From contig JAFRSD010000035.1 of the NCBI GenBank assembly GCA_017427775.1, forward strand, positions 1 to 64,000: 64,000 nucleotides of DNA, given 5' to 3'. Under the pieces are notes generated by a model. The model did not search any database. It was not told the origin of the DNA and saw only the letters and a program-made list of their open reading frames with translations. This DNA is from Lachnospiraceae bacterium. GTDB lineage: Bacteria > Bacillota > Clostridia > Lachnospirales > Lachnospiraceae. Below, piece by piece: positions 45,905 to 54,497 of this stretch. A program made the position numbers and the translations under genes. Position 1 is the first letter of the stretch. Each line of letters opens with the position of its first letter.

Positions 45905-47076
45905 TTTGCAGAAAAGACGAATGCGTCGTTTCTGCTTTGTTTCGGGGGAATACATGCTTCCGCCTTGCCGTGTGCCGCGATGACGATACGCTTCGTGTCG
46001 GAAACATCTATATCGGCCGGGTGGATTCTATCGTTGACAATGTGAATGCGGCTTTTGTGGATATCGGTCTTAGGACCAATGTTTACGTGCCGTTAAAGAA
46101 ACTTTACGGAGCTTACGCCACGCCTGCGCATGCCGACGGACGCATTCATAAGGGCGATAACGTGCTGGTGCAGATCGACCGGCTTCCTTCGGGCATTAAG
46201 CCTGCCTCGGCGACCGGAGAGATTTCGCTTGTCGGAAATGCGGTTGTTCTGCTTCGGGAACGAAACGGCGTCTCATTTTCCAAAAAGATCGATGATCCCG
46301 AGTTCCGAGCTTCCATGAGGGAACTGTTCCGTGAGCGGAAGAGTGACGAATACGGAATCATGTTCCGCACGAATGCGCCTTATTTTGAAACGGACAAGAT
46401 TGTTGCCGAATATGAACTTTTGAAAAAGGAATACGAAGAAATCCTGCAGCATTTTCAGTTTGGAAAACCCGGAACCTGCCTGAAGGAGGGGCTTCCGGAT
46501 TATATGAAGATGTTCCGTGATGAGCATCTGACGGACCTTTCGGAAATCGTTACGGACGACGAGAACGTTTACGGAAGGATCACGCAGTATTGCGCGGATT
46601 ATCTGCCGGAGCTTGCAGGTAAGATCCGCAAATACGACTCTGAACAGGTCAGTCTTTATCACGTGTACGATCTTTCGAAAAACTTTAAGGAAGCGCTTTC
46701 GAAAGTCGTATTTTTAAAGAACGGCGGGAGTATCGTTATTGAGAAGACTGAGGCCATGACGGTCATTGACGTAAACAGCAGCAAGGCTTCTGATAGCCGT
46801 AAGAAAAACGCGCTTCATGAGATCAATCTCGAAGCGGCAAAGGAGATTGCAAGGCAGCTTGAGCTTCGTTCCATGTCCGGAATGATCCTTTGTGATTTTA
46901 TCTCCACGGGACGAATCGATGATGACAATCTGATTTCCCGTATGAAGGAGTTCACAAAAGGGGACCGCTCCGTATGCGTAGTGGATGTTACGCCGCTCGG
47001 CATTATGGAAATTACGAGGACCAAGGTAGACGCGCCGCTTGCGGAAGCGGTAAAGAAGACCGGTTTTAACCCGTAA
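45886..47076 (+). CDS. rng: Ribonuclease E/G family protein, short form without zinc-link
   Basis: The 396-residue protein has an S1 domain near residues 36-120 (GNIYIGRVDSIVDNVNAAFVD split around GNIYIGRVD), the RNase-H-like part and the catalytic core with VIDVNS and ILCDFI, whose Asp residues match the two metal-binding Asp of E. coli RNase E. It ends shortly after LGIMEITRT, before the CPxCxG zinc-link that joins subunits in E. coli RNase E/G. The reading frames after the stop show no such motif, so it is not an obvious frameshift. It probably processes RNA near this ribosomal-protein locus. Confidence 0.9.
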   Translation: MDDRIIICRKDECVVSALFRGNTCFRLAVCRDDDTLRVGNIYIGRVDSIVDNVNAAFVDIGLRTNVYVPLKKLYGAYATPAHADGRIHKGDNVLVQIDRLPSGIKPASATGEISLVGNAVVLLRERNGVSFSKKIDDPEFRASMRELFRERKSDEYGIMFRTNAPYFETDKIVAEYELLKKEYEEILQHFQFGKPGTCLKEGLPDYMKMFRDEHLTDLSEIVTDDENVYGRITQYCADYLPELAGKIRKYDSEQVSLYHVYDLSKNFKEALSKVVFLKNGGSIVIEKTEAMTVIDVNSSKASDSRKKNALHEINLEAAKEIARQLELRSMSGMILCDFISTGRIDDDNLISRMKEFTKGDRSVCVVDVTPLGIMEITRTKVDAPLAEAVKKTGFNP

Positions 47077-47154
47077 ACTGTTTCAGTATTTCTTATACGG
47101 ATCCGATGGGATTAAAAGAAAAGCAAAGAGAATACGACAGCAGTGAAATAATTC

Positions 47155-47183
47155 TTGACTTTTATTGAAAATCGTGTTATTTT
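47155..47183 (+). promoter_or_regulatory. rplU-prp-rpmA promoter
   Basis: TTGACT, 17 bases, TATTTT, about 85 bases before rplU, leaving room for a structured leader. Confidence 0.65.
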
Positions 47184-47187
47184 ATTA

Positions 47188-47262
47188 CAGTATGCCGCAC
47201 AATGGGGTTTGAAGTGCACGTAAGTGCCACCGTAGTTGGCGAGTAATGATAATAGGAGGTGC
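47188..47262 (+). ncRNA. Probable ribosomal protein L21 leader
   Basis: The 5' leader between the promoter and rplU has CCGCACAATGGGGTTTGA, resembling the conserved core of the Firmicutes L21 leader, and ends at the rplU ribosome site. Such leaders are thought to bind L21 for feedback. The match is by memory of the core sequence and position; a covariance-model search would settle it. Confidence 0.5.
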
Positions 47263-47266
47263 CAAT

Positions 47267-47578
47267 ATGTACGCGATTATTGCAACAGGCGGTAAGCAGT
47301 ACAAGGTAGCTGAAGGCGATATCATTAAAGTAGAGAAACTCGGCGCAGCTGAGGGTGAGAGCTTCACATTTGATCAGGTTCTTGCCGTAAACAACGACAA
47401 TGAGCTCGTGATCGGAACGCCCTGTGTTGCCGGTGCAACCGTAACCGCAACCGTTCTCGGTGAGGGTAAGGCGAAGAAGGTTATCGTTTACCGTTACAAG
47501 AGAAAGTCCGGATATCATAAGAAGAACGGACACAGACAGATCTTTACGCAGGTTAAGATCGACGCGATCAACGCATAA
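47267..47578 (+). CDS. rplU: 50S ribosomal protein L21
   Basis: The 103-residue protein begins MYAIIATGGKQYKV and ends with the KRKSGYHKKNGHRQ segment typical of L21, which contacts 23S rRNA in the large subunit. The ATG at 47267 follows AGGAGGTG. The next gene starts 2 bases after the stop. Confidence 0.98.
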   Translation: MYAIIATGGKQYKVAEGDIIKVEKLGAAEGESFTFDQVLAVNNDNELVIGTPCVAGATVTATVLGEGKAKKVIVYRYKRKSGYHKKNGHRQIFTQVKIDAINA

Positions 47579-47580
47579 TT

Positions 47581-47910
47581 ATGATTAAAATTCTGATTCA
47601 TAAGACCGACGAGGGAATCGTGGCATTTTCCTGTAAAGGACATGCCGATTACGCGGACGAAGGTTTCGATATCGTATGTTCCGCGGTTTCCATTCTGACG
47701 ATGAATGCTTCGAATTCCGTTGAACAGCTGACCGGAGAACCGTTTACGGTGAAACAGTCGGACGGGAATCTGCAGTTCCGCTTGGAAGGCAGACCCACGA
47801 AAGAGACGGAATTGCTGCTGCAGTCCATGGTGCTCGGTCTGAAAGGTATTGAGGAAGAATATCCGAAATATCTCAAAGTAACTGTTACAGATTGTTCTTT
47901 CACTTTTTAG
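47581..47910 (+). CDS. prp: Ribosomal-processing cysteine protease Prp
   Basis: Prp (YsxB) removes the N-terminal leader of L27 in Firmicutes. The 109-residue protein has the catalytic His21 in CKGHADYA and Cys33 in FDIVCSAVS. It sits between rplU and rpmA, and the rpmA product here indeed carries the leader Prp recognises. Confidence 0.95.
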   Translation: MIKILIHKTDEGIVAFSCKGHADYADEGFDIVCSAVSILTMNASNSVEQLTGEPFTVKQSDGNLQFRLEGRPTKETELLLQSMVLGLKGIEEEYPKYLKVTVTDCSFTF

Positions 47911-47922
47911 GAGGTAATAGAC

Positions 47923-48207
47923 ATGCTGAGAATTAACCTTCAGTTATTCGCTCATAAAAAGGGTGTTGGTTCCACGAAGAACGGCAGAGATTCCGAGTCC
48001 AAGAGACTTGGCGCCAAGAGAGCTGACGGCCAGTTTGTTAAAGCCGGCAACATTCTTTTCAGACAGCGCGGTACCAAGATTCATCCCGGCGTTAATGTAG
48101 GTCGCGGCGGTGACGATACACTTTTCGCATTGGTTGACGGAACGCTTCGTTTCGAGACCAAGGCAGGCGGTGTAAAGCAGGCCAGCGTTTATCCTGTAGC
48201 CGAGTAA
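47923..48207 (+). CDS. rpmA: 50S ribosomal protein L27 with cleavable leader
   Basis: The 94-residue protein starts [14 protein letters not shown]. The first nine residues form the Firmicutes leader that Prp cuts after Phe9, exposing the AHKKG end that reaches toward the peptidyl-transferase centre. The rest ([22 protein letters not shown]) is standard L27. Ribosome site TAGGAGG. Confidence 0.98.
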   Translation: MLRINLQLFAHKKGVGSTKNGRDSESKRLGAKRADGQFVKAGNILFRQRGTKIHPGVNVGRGGDDTLFALVDGTLRFETKAGGVKQASVYPVAE

Positions 48208-48220
48208 GTTGAATAACCGG

Positions 48221-48252
48221 AGCCCTGGTAGTCGTGCTACCGGGGCTTTTTT
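48221..48252 (+). terminator. Terminator after rpmA
   Basis: A 10-bp stem (48221-48230 with 48238-48247, one T-G pair), 7-base loop that can be shortened by one more pair, and six T. Confidence 0.8.
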
Positions 48253-48253
48253 C

Positions 48254-49569
<1,316 letters not shown>

Positions 49570-49581
49570 GAGGGCTGCATT

Positions 49582-49872
49582 ATGACCAGTAAACAGAGAT
49601 CCTTTTTAAAAAGCCTTGCAATGTCGACCGAAGCCATTTTCCAGATCGGCAAAGGAAGACTGACGCCCGAGATTACCAATGCGGTTGATGAGGCATTGGA
49701 AGCAAGAGAATTGATTAAGCTTTCCGTTTTGAATAACTGTATGGACGAACCGGATGAGATGGCGCGTGTTCTTGCGGAACGTACGCATTCCGAGGTCGTT
49801 CAGGTGATCGGAAAGAAGATCATTCTGTATCGGGAATCCAAAACCAAAAAGAAGATTGAATTGCCGAAATAA
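49582..49872 (+). CDS. yhbY: YhbY-family CRM-domain RNA-binding protein
   Basis: This 96-residue protein is a single CRM domain, linked to 50S assembly. It shows the family start LTSKQRSFLKSLA-like sequence (TSKQRSFLKSLA), the FQIGKGRLTPE loop with GKG, and IGKKIILYR near the end. It lies between obg and rsfS, where nadD and yqeK often sit in related genomes. Confidence 0.93.
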   Translation: MTSKQRSFLKSLAMSTEAIFQIGKGRLTPEITNAVDEALEARELIKLSVLNNCMDEPDEMARVLAERTHSEVVQVIGKKIILYRESKTKKKIELPK

Positions 49873-49904
49873 ATCGGCTTATGCATAATCCGAAAGGAGT
49901 CATT

Positions 49905-50261
49905 ATGGCAGAAATGAGTTCAAAAGAGATCACACGCATCGTATGTGCCGCACTTGAGGAGAAGAAGGCCGGAGATGTACGCATCATCGAGATCGGTGAT
50001 GTTTCTCCGATCGCCGATTACTTTATCATTTGCGACGGACAGAATACCCCGCAGGTCGAGGCTATGGTCGATAACGTAAAGGACAAGCTGATCGCAGCAG
50101 ACATCTATCCGAAGCGTATCGAAGGCATGAAAAATGCAGGCTGGATCCTGATGGATTACGACGATGTGGTTGTTCATGTATTCTCCAAGCAGGATCGCCT
50201 TTTCTATGATCTGGAGCGTGTATGGAGAGACGGAAAGACCGTTTCCGTTGACGAACTGTGA
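49905..50261 (+). CDS. rsfS: Ribosomal silencing factor RsfS
   Basis: RsfS binds L14 and blocks subunit joining under starvation. The 118-residue protein has the family features IADYFIICDG (about 33-42), VEAMVDNV and WILMDYDDVVVHVF. The ATG at 49905 follows GAAAGGAG; the open frame upstream lacks support. Confidence 0.95.
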   Translation: MAEMSSKEITRIVCAALEEKKAGDVRIIEIGDVSPIADYFIICDGQNTPQVEAMVDNVKDKLIAADIYPKRIEGMKNAGWILMDYDDVVVHVFSKQDRLFYDLERVWRDGKTVSVDEL

Positions 50262-50298
50262 GCGGATTACGGAAAATGATATAGTTTATTCGAAAGAA

Positions 50299-50346
50299 AA
50301 GCCCTTATGAAAAAGGATTTCCGATTTCATAAGGGCTTGCTGTTTT
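50299..50346. terminator. Bidirectional terminator between rsfS and lexA
   Basis: A 14-bp perfect stem (50299-50312 with 50325-50338) with a 12-base loop, A-rich before and T-rich after. Confidence 0.85.
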
Positions 50347-50407
50347 ATATTCTGTAGTATGGGCGATAAATCAAACAAATATCTAAACTCGTTTTAACAG
50401 CGGCACG

Positions 50408-51019
50408 TCAGAAGAGACGGAACAGACCGATGACCTTTCCGAGAATCTCGCATTGATCGACAATGATCGGATCCATATAATCGTTCTCGGGCTGGAGACG
50501 ATAGTGGCCTTTCTCCTTATAGAAGGTCTTAACGGTAGCGGAATCGTCAACCAGGGCAACAACAATCTCGCCGTTACGGGCGGTAGACTGTCTCTGGACA
50601 AGAATCTGGTCGCCGTCGTAGATGCCTACATTCACCATGCTTTCGCCTTTAACACGAAGCATAAAGGTTTCAGCATTAGGCATAAATTCGGAAGGAATAG
50701 GAAAGTAGTTCTCAATGGACTCAACAGCCAGGATCGGCTGTCCTGCCGTAATGGTTCCGATCATGGGAACGTTAACCACTTCGCGCTTTACGAGATTAAA
50801 CTCGTCATCGATGATCTCGATGGCTCTCGGCTTGGCCGGGTCGCGGCGGATATAGCCGTTCTCCTCCAAAGATTCCAGATGCGCATGAACGGACGAAGTG
50901 GAGCGGAGCTTGACCGCATCACAGATATCACGCAGCGCAGGCGGATAACCTTTCGCAAGGATCTGCTCTTTGATGTATTCTAGAATCTCTTTCTGTTTAG
51001 CGGTAATCTTTCCGGGCAT
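50408..51019 (-). CDS. lexA: LexA repressor
   Basis: LexA represses the SOS genes and cuts itself when RecA is activated. The 203-residue protein has the N-terminal winged helix (residues 1-65), the cleavage site Ala92-Gly93 in TITAGQP and the Ser127/Lys164 dyad in VKGESMV and SATVKTF. It is divergent from yneA, the classical Gram-positive arrangement, and has SOS boxes in its own promoter, which implies self-repression. Confidence 0.97.
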   Translation of the reverse strand: MPGKITAKQKEILEYIKEQILAKGYPPALRDICDAVKLRSTSSVHAHLESLEENGYIRRDPAKPRAIEIIDDEFNLVKREVVNVPMIGTITAGQPILAVESIENYFPIPSEFMPNAETFMLRVKGESMVNVGIYDGDQILVQRQSTARNGEIVVALVDDSATVKTFYKEKGHYRLQPENDYMDPIIVDQCEILGKVIGLFRLF

Positions 51020-51050
51020 ACGGGCACCTCCGATGTCATCATTTTTCTAT

Positions 51051-51079
51051 ATTATAGCATTGTATTCGGCGAAAAGCAA
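51051..51079 (-). promoter_or_regulatory. lexA promoter
   Basis: Minus strand: TTGCTT, 17 bases, TATAAT. An SOS-like box overlaps the outer edge of the -35. Confidence 0.75.
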
Positions 51080-51123
51080 AACATTTGTTCGAAAAATGTA
51101 CCAAAAAATCGAACATATTTTTG
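51078..51123. promoter_or_regulatory. Two degenerate SOS boxes near the lexA promoter
   Basis: AAAACATTTGTTCG at 51078-51091 and CGAACATATTTTTG at 51110-51123 each match the CGAAC-N4-GTTCG LexA box at 8 of 10 defined positions, each with one intact half-site. Confidence 0.6.
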
Positions 51124-51147
51124 GTAAAAATGATAACAACAGCACAA

Positions 51148-51176
51148 TTGACAATCGAAAGAATGTTCGGTATAAT
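51148..51176 (+). promoter_or_regulatory. yneA promoter
   Basis: TTGACA, 17 bases, TATAAT, an exact consensus; a LexA-like box lies in the spacer. Confidence 0.85.
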
Positions 51177-51200
51177 CAAATCATGACGAACATGCGTTCG
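51156..51200 (+). promoter_or_regulatory. Two SOS boxes controlling yneA
   Basis: CGAAAGAATGTTCG (51156-51169) lies between -35 and -10 with one mismatch to CGAAC-N4-GTTCG. CGAACATGCGTTCG (51187-51200), downstream of the start site, matches both half-sites exactly. LexA bound at both would block this strong promoter. Confidence 0.85.
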
Positions 51201-51218
51201 GGACGGAGGTTTTTGATC

Positions 51219-51533
51219 ATGACAATGATAAGAGAGTTTATCGCTAAACATATGAAGTTTTCAATTGCCGTATTTGTACTTATTGTTACACTTACGGTGC
51301 TCGTATTCGGCAAGAATAAGGCACTCGGCAGCTATGGATATGATAAGCAGTGCGTCAGCATCGAAATAGAAGAAGGCGACACTCTCTGGAGCATCGCCAA
51401 GTCTTATTACGTTCCGGAATGCGGAAGTATTCGTGAATATATTGATGAGATTAAGAAGGCCAACCGTCTTTGCACTGACGACATTCACGCCGGCTGTTAT
51501 CTGATCGTTCCTTACTATGTGCCGGTACACTAA
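51219..51533 (+). CDS. yneA: SOS cell-division inhibitor YneA-like LysM protein
   Basis: YneA stops division during DNA damage. The 104-residue protein has one N-terminal membrane helix (about 11-28) and a LysM domain (ISIEEGDTLW-like segment IEIEEGDTLWSIAKSYY and the final CYLIVPYYVP). Length, topology, the place next to lexA and the SOS boxes all match Bacillus YneA. The start ATG 51219 is 9 bases after GGAGG; ATG 51225 is possible. The gene ends 3 bases from the convergent ttcA gene. Confidence 0.9.
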   Translation: MTMIREFIAKHMKFSIAVFVLIVTLTVLVFGKNKALGSYGYDKQCVSIEIEEGDTLWSIAKSYYVPECGSIREYIDEIKKANRLCTDDIHAGCYLIVPYYVPVH

Positions 51534-51536
51534 GGT

Positions 51537-52262
51537 TTATTTCTCCGGCTTACGCCACTTCGATAACGGCTGTTCGTCCGTAACGGCATGAAAGAGCCGT
51601 TCACGGATTCCGGGAGCCTCGGCATTGATCTCGTTCAGCAGTTTCGTTGCATATTCTCTTGTGGTATTTCCATCGGCCTTACAGGGATTTTTAAAGACAG
51701 GAAGGTCGTATTTGTTCTTGAAACCGACGATATCACATTCGTTGACATAGATAAGCGGACGGATCAGGACCAGCCCCATGCGGTCCCATTCGGTTACGGG
51801 TGCGAATGTATGGAAGCGGCCCTCGTAAATTAATGACATAAGCATCGTTTCAATCACATCATCTTTATGATGTGCATATGCAATCTTGTTACAGCCAAGC
51901 TCTTTCGCCTTTTCGTTTAATGCGCCCTTACGCATTTTCGAACAGAGTGAACAGGGATTGGTTTCTTTTCTTTCGTCGAAGATTATCTTAGCGATTTCCG
52001 TCTCTACAACTGTAAACGGAACATTTAACTCCTCACAAAGTTTTGTGATGGGAGAGTAATCGATATCAAAACCGAGATTCACTGCGATGGCCTGCAGTTC
52101 AAAGTGCTTCGGATAGAACCGGCGTAACCCGGACAGCGCATAAAGAAGCGTCAGGCTGTCCTTGCCGCCCGATATTCCTATTGCAATCTTATCGCCTTCC
52201 GCGATCATCTGATAATCATCTACGGCTTTTCTTGTAAAACTGAGTAACTGCTGGAGCTTCAA
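51537..52262 (-). CDS. TtcA-like tRNA thiolation ATPase
   Basis: The 241-residue protein belongs to the TtcA/Ncs6 family that adenylates a tRNA base before sulfur insertion. It has the PP-loop SGGKDS (31-36), cluster Cys104 and Cys107 in NPCSLC and Cys194 in NPCKAD, the ligands used by iron-sulfur TtcA enzymes. Whether the target is cytidine 32 or another base is not certain. The start is TTG at 52262 after AGAAGGGG. Confidence 0.85.
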   Translation of the reverse strand: MKLQQLLSFTRKAVDDYQMIAEGDKIAIGISGGKDSLTLLYALSGLRRFYPKHFELQAIAVNLGFDIDYSPITKLCEELNVPFTVVETEIAKIIFDERKETNPCSLCSKMRKGALNEKAKELGCNKIAYAHHKDDVIETMLMSLIYEGRFHTFAPVTEWDRMGLVLIRPLIYVNECDIVGFKNKYDLPVFKNPCKADGNTTREYATKLLNEINAEAPGIRERLFHAVTDEQPLSKWRKPEK

Positions 52263-52297
52263 ACTGTTATCCCCTTCTCGTTTCGTAAACTGATATT

Positions 52298-52326
52298 AGT
52301 ATATTCTATGCATATTCTTTTTTCAA
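52298..52326 (-). promoter_or_regulatory. Promoter of the ttcA-like gene
   Basis: Minus strand: TTGAAA, 17 bases, TATACT, about 36 bases upstream of the TTG start. Confidence 0.7.
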
Positions 52327-52360
52327 TCAGCACTTTTTCGTGGTATTTGCCTTCCTGTTA

Positions 52361-52369
52361 TGGTATAAT
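52361..52369 (+). promoter_or_regulatory. Extended -10 promoter of the moxR operon
   Basis: TGGTATAAT: an extended -10 (TG-N-TATAAT). No good -35 is seen at 17 bases. Confidence 0.5.
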
Positions 52370-52402
52370 TATTCCATCTGAAGTAATGCGGAGGTAGAAA
52401 AC

Positions 52403-53329
52403 TTGGATACTCTGATGCAGCAGGTCATTAATGAGATCAAGAAGAATATAAAGGGTAAGGACGAGGTTATTACGAAAGTTCTCTGTGCGATGCTTGCGGG
52501 CGGACACGTGCTTCTCGAGGATATTCCCGGTGTCGGCAAGACGACGCTTGCGGTTTCGGTTTCCGAAGCAATGTCGCTTACTTATAAGCGCGTGCAGTTT
52601 ACGCCTGATGTAATGCCGAGCGACATTACCGGCTTTTCGATGTTTAATCCCCAGACGAGAGCGTTTGAGTATCATCCCGGCGCAGCAATGTGTAATCTGC
52701 TTCTTGCCGATGAGATCAACCGTACTTCTCCGAAGACGCAGTCCGCGTTGTTGCAGGTAATGGAAGAGGGACGTGTTACCGTTGACGGGAATACCTATTA
52801 TATTCCAAAGCCGTTCTTCGTTATTGCGACGCAGAACCCTTTCGGAAGTGCCGGCACGCAGCGCCTGCCGGAATCCCAGATGGACCGTTTCATGATCCGT
52901 CTTTCCGTTGGGTATCCGAGTCACGATTCCTCTGTTGATATTCTGAAGTCTGATATGCCTTTCAATCAGATTTCGGCTGTTCTTGATAACGAACGTTTCA
53001 TTGCGATGCAGGAAACGGTTGCCAATCTGCATGTTGACGAGGCGGTATACGATTTTATCGTGAATATTGCCGAAGCCAGCCGTGACAATGAGTACATCAG
53101 TCTCGGTGTAAGCCCTCGCGGTACGAAGGCACTGCTTCGTATGGCAAAGGCGCATGCTTTCATGAACGGCAAGGATTATGTCGGCATGGACGATGTGGTT
53201 GCGAATATTCCTACGGTTCTTTCTCACCGTATTGTTTTAAATTCCAAGGCAAAGGCCAAGGAAATCGATGTGGATTCCGTGCTTCGTTCCATCTGGAACT
53301 CTGTCAGAGTGGCTAAGATCACGCAATAA
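52403..53329 (+). CDS. MoxR-family AAA+ ATPase
   Basis: MoxR ATPases act as chaperones, usually with DUF58 and transglutaminase partners. The 308-residue protein has Walker A IPGVGKTT (41-48), Walker B LLLADEIN (about 104-111), the sensor ATQNPFG segment and a lid domain. The start is TTG at 52403, 8 bases after CGGAGG; an internal ATG 12 bases later is possible. The next two genes complete the standard module. Confidence 0.93.
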   Translation: MDTLMQQVINEIKKNIKGKDEVITKVLCAMLAGGHVLLEDIPGVGKTTLAVSVSEAMSLTYKRVQFTPDVMPSDITGFSMFNPQTRAFEYHPGAAMCNLLLADEINRTSPKTQSALLQVMEEGRVTVDGNTYYIPKPFFVIATQNPFGSAGTQRLPESQMDRFMIRLSVGYPSHDSSVDILKSDMPFNQISAVLDNERFIAMQETVANLHVDEAVYDFIVNIAEASRDNEYISLGVSPRGTKALLRMAKAHAFMNGKDYVGMDDVVANIPTVLSHRIVLNSKAKAKEIDVDSVLRSIWNSVRVAKITQ

Positions 53330-53349
53330 AAATAGATTCGAGAGATTAC

Positions 53350-54426
53350 ATGAAGGATTATATTTATTCCTATCTGAAGTATATCTTTATTCTCTGCGGC
53401 CTGACGGCAATATATCTGTTCAATAACCATGCTGTAACGCTTGTGTTTCTGATCCTTGCCGTTCTGATCCCGGTTCTTTCCGTATGCCTTTTCTTTGCGT
53501 GCAGCGGAAAGCTCGGCGCGGAGATTTCTTTTCATACCTATTTTTCAAACCGCGGAGACACCGTAAAGCTAACGGTCCGCGTAAAGAATCCGTCTTTTTA
53601 TCCGCAAACCGACGTCCGTGTCCGTTTCCGTCTGCATCATCTTTTGGATGACGGCAAATACGAACACGAGATCGTCAGTCTGGTGCTTCCGAAGAGCCGC
53701 GCGGAACAGACACTTTCCCTCAGGCTGCAGTTCTGCGGCGTTTATCAGGCTGAATTAACCGAATATGAATCCTTTGAACTGTTTCACCTTTGCGGCAGGA
53801 AGATTCCTATTGAAGGCACTGCTGAAGTGATTGTTATGCCTTCTTTGATCGAACTGAATGATGCGGTTAATGACGTAACCCGACAGGTAATCGAAGAGGA
53901 GGACACCTCCAATGAGCTCGGCAAAGGCGACAACCGTTCCGAGATATTCGATATCCGTGATTACCAGCCGGGCGATGAACTGACGACCATTCACTGGAAA
54001 CTGAGCGCTAAAACCGAGGCGCTGATGGTAAAGGAATTCTCGGAAGAGTTCGGTGAACAGTTTACGATCTTCCTCGAGCTTGATTATGAGAATAATCAGC
54101 AGATGGATGCTTACTTCGACATGCTTTATACCGTTGTCGGATTCTTTTTAAGCAGGAAACTTCGTTTCTCGGTTTCTTACCCTGACAGCAGGGATGACTT
54201 CGTGAAGAAGTCGATTGAAAGCGATGACGATCTTATCCAGCTCCTTCTCAGACTGTTTTATGAGAAGAATGCGTCCAATCTTAAGGAAGGCGCAGATGAA
54301 AAGCCTTCGGTTTATATTCCGCATTCCGGTTATCTGATGTCATGCCGGATGCATTCCAAGTTTGAAGGAGCCGAGCTGTTACTTAACAACAAGAATCAAG
54401 CCCGTCTGTACCGCGTAAACCGTTGA
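53350..54426 (+). CDS. DUF58 membrane protein
   Basis: The 358-residue protein starts with two membrane helices (about 9-50), then a beta-rich region and the DUF58 core IRDYQPGDELTTIHWKLSAKT-like motif (DELTTIHWKLSAK, near 213-225), before a von Willebrand-A-like tail. It always accompanies MoxR ATPases and may bind them; its cellular task is not established. Confidence 0.9.
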   Translation: MKDYIYSYLKYIFILCGLTAIYLFNNHAVTLVFLILAVLIPVLSVCLFFACSGKLGAEISFHTYFSNRGDTVKLTVRVKNPSFYPQTDVRVRFRLHHLLDDGKYEHEIVSLVLPKSRAEQTLSLRLQFCGVYQAELTEYESFELFHLCGRKIPIEGTAEVIVMPSLIELNDAVNDVTRQVIEEEDTSNELGKGDNRSEIFDIRDYQPGDELTTIHWKLSAKTEALMVKEFSEEFGEQFTIFLELDYENNQQMDAYFDMLYTVVGFFLSRKLRFSVSYPDSRDDFVKKSIESDDDLIQLLLRLFYEKNASNLKEGADEKPSVYIPHSGYLMSCRMHSKFEGAELLLNNKNQARLYRVNR

Positions 54427-54497
54427 TAACATATGCCCGGCGTTGTTTTGGTATATGTTTTCGTTGAACATTTATTGTTGTTCTTAAAGGAGCTTTT

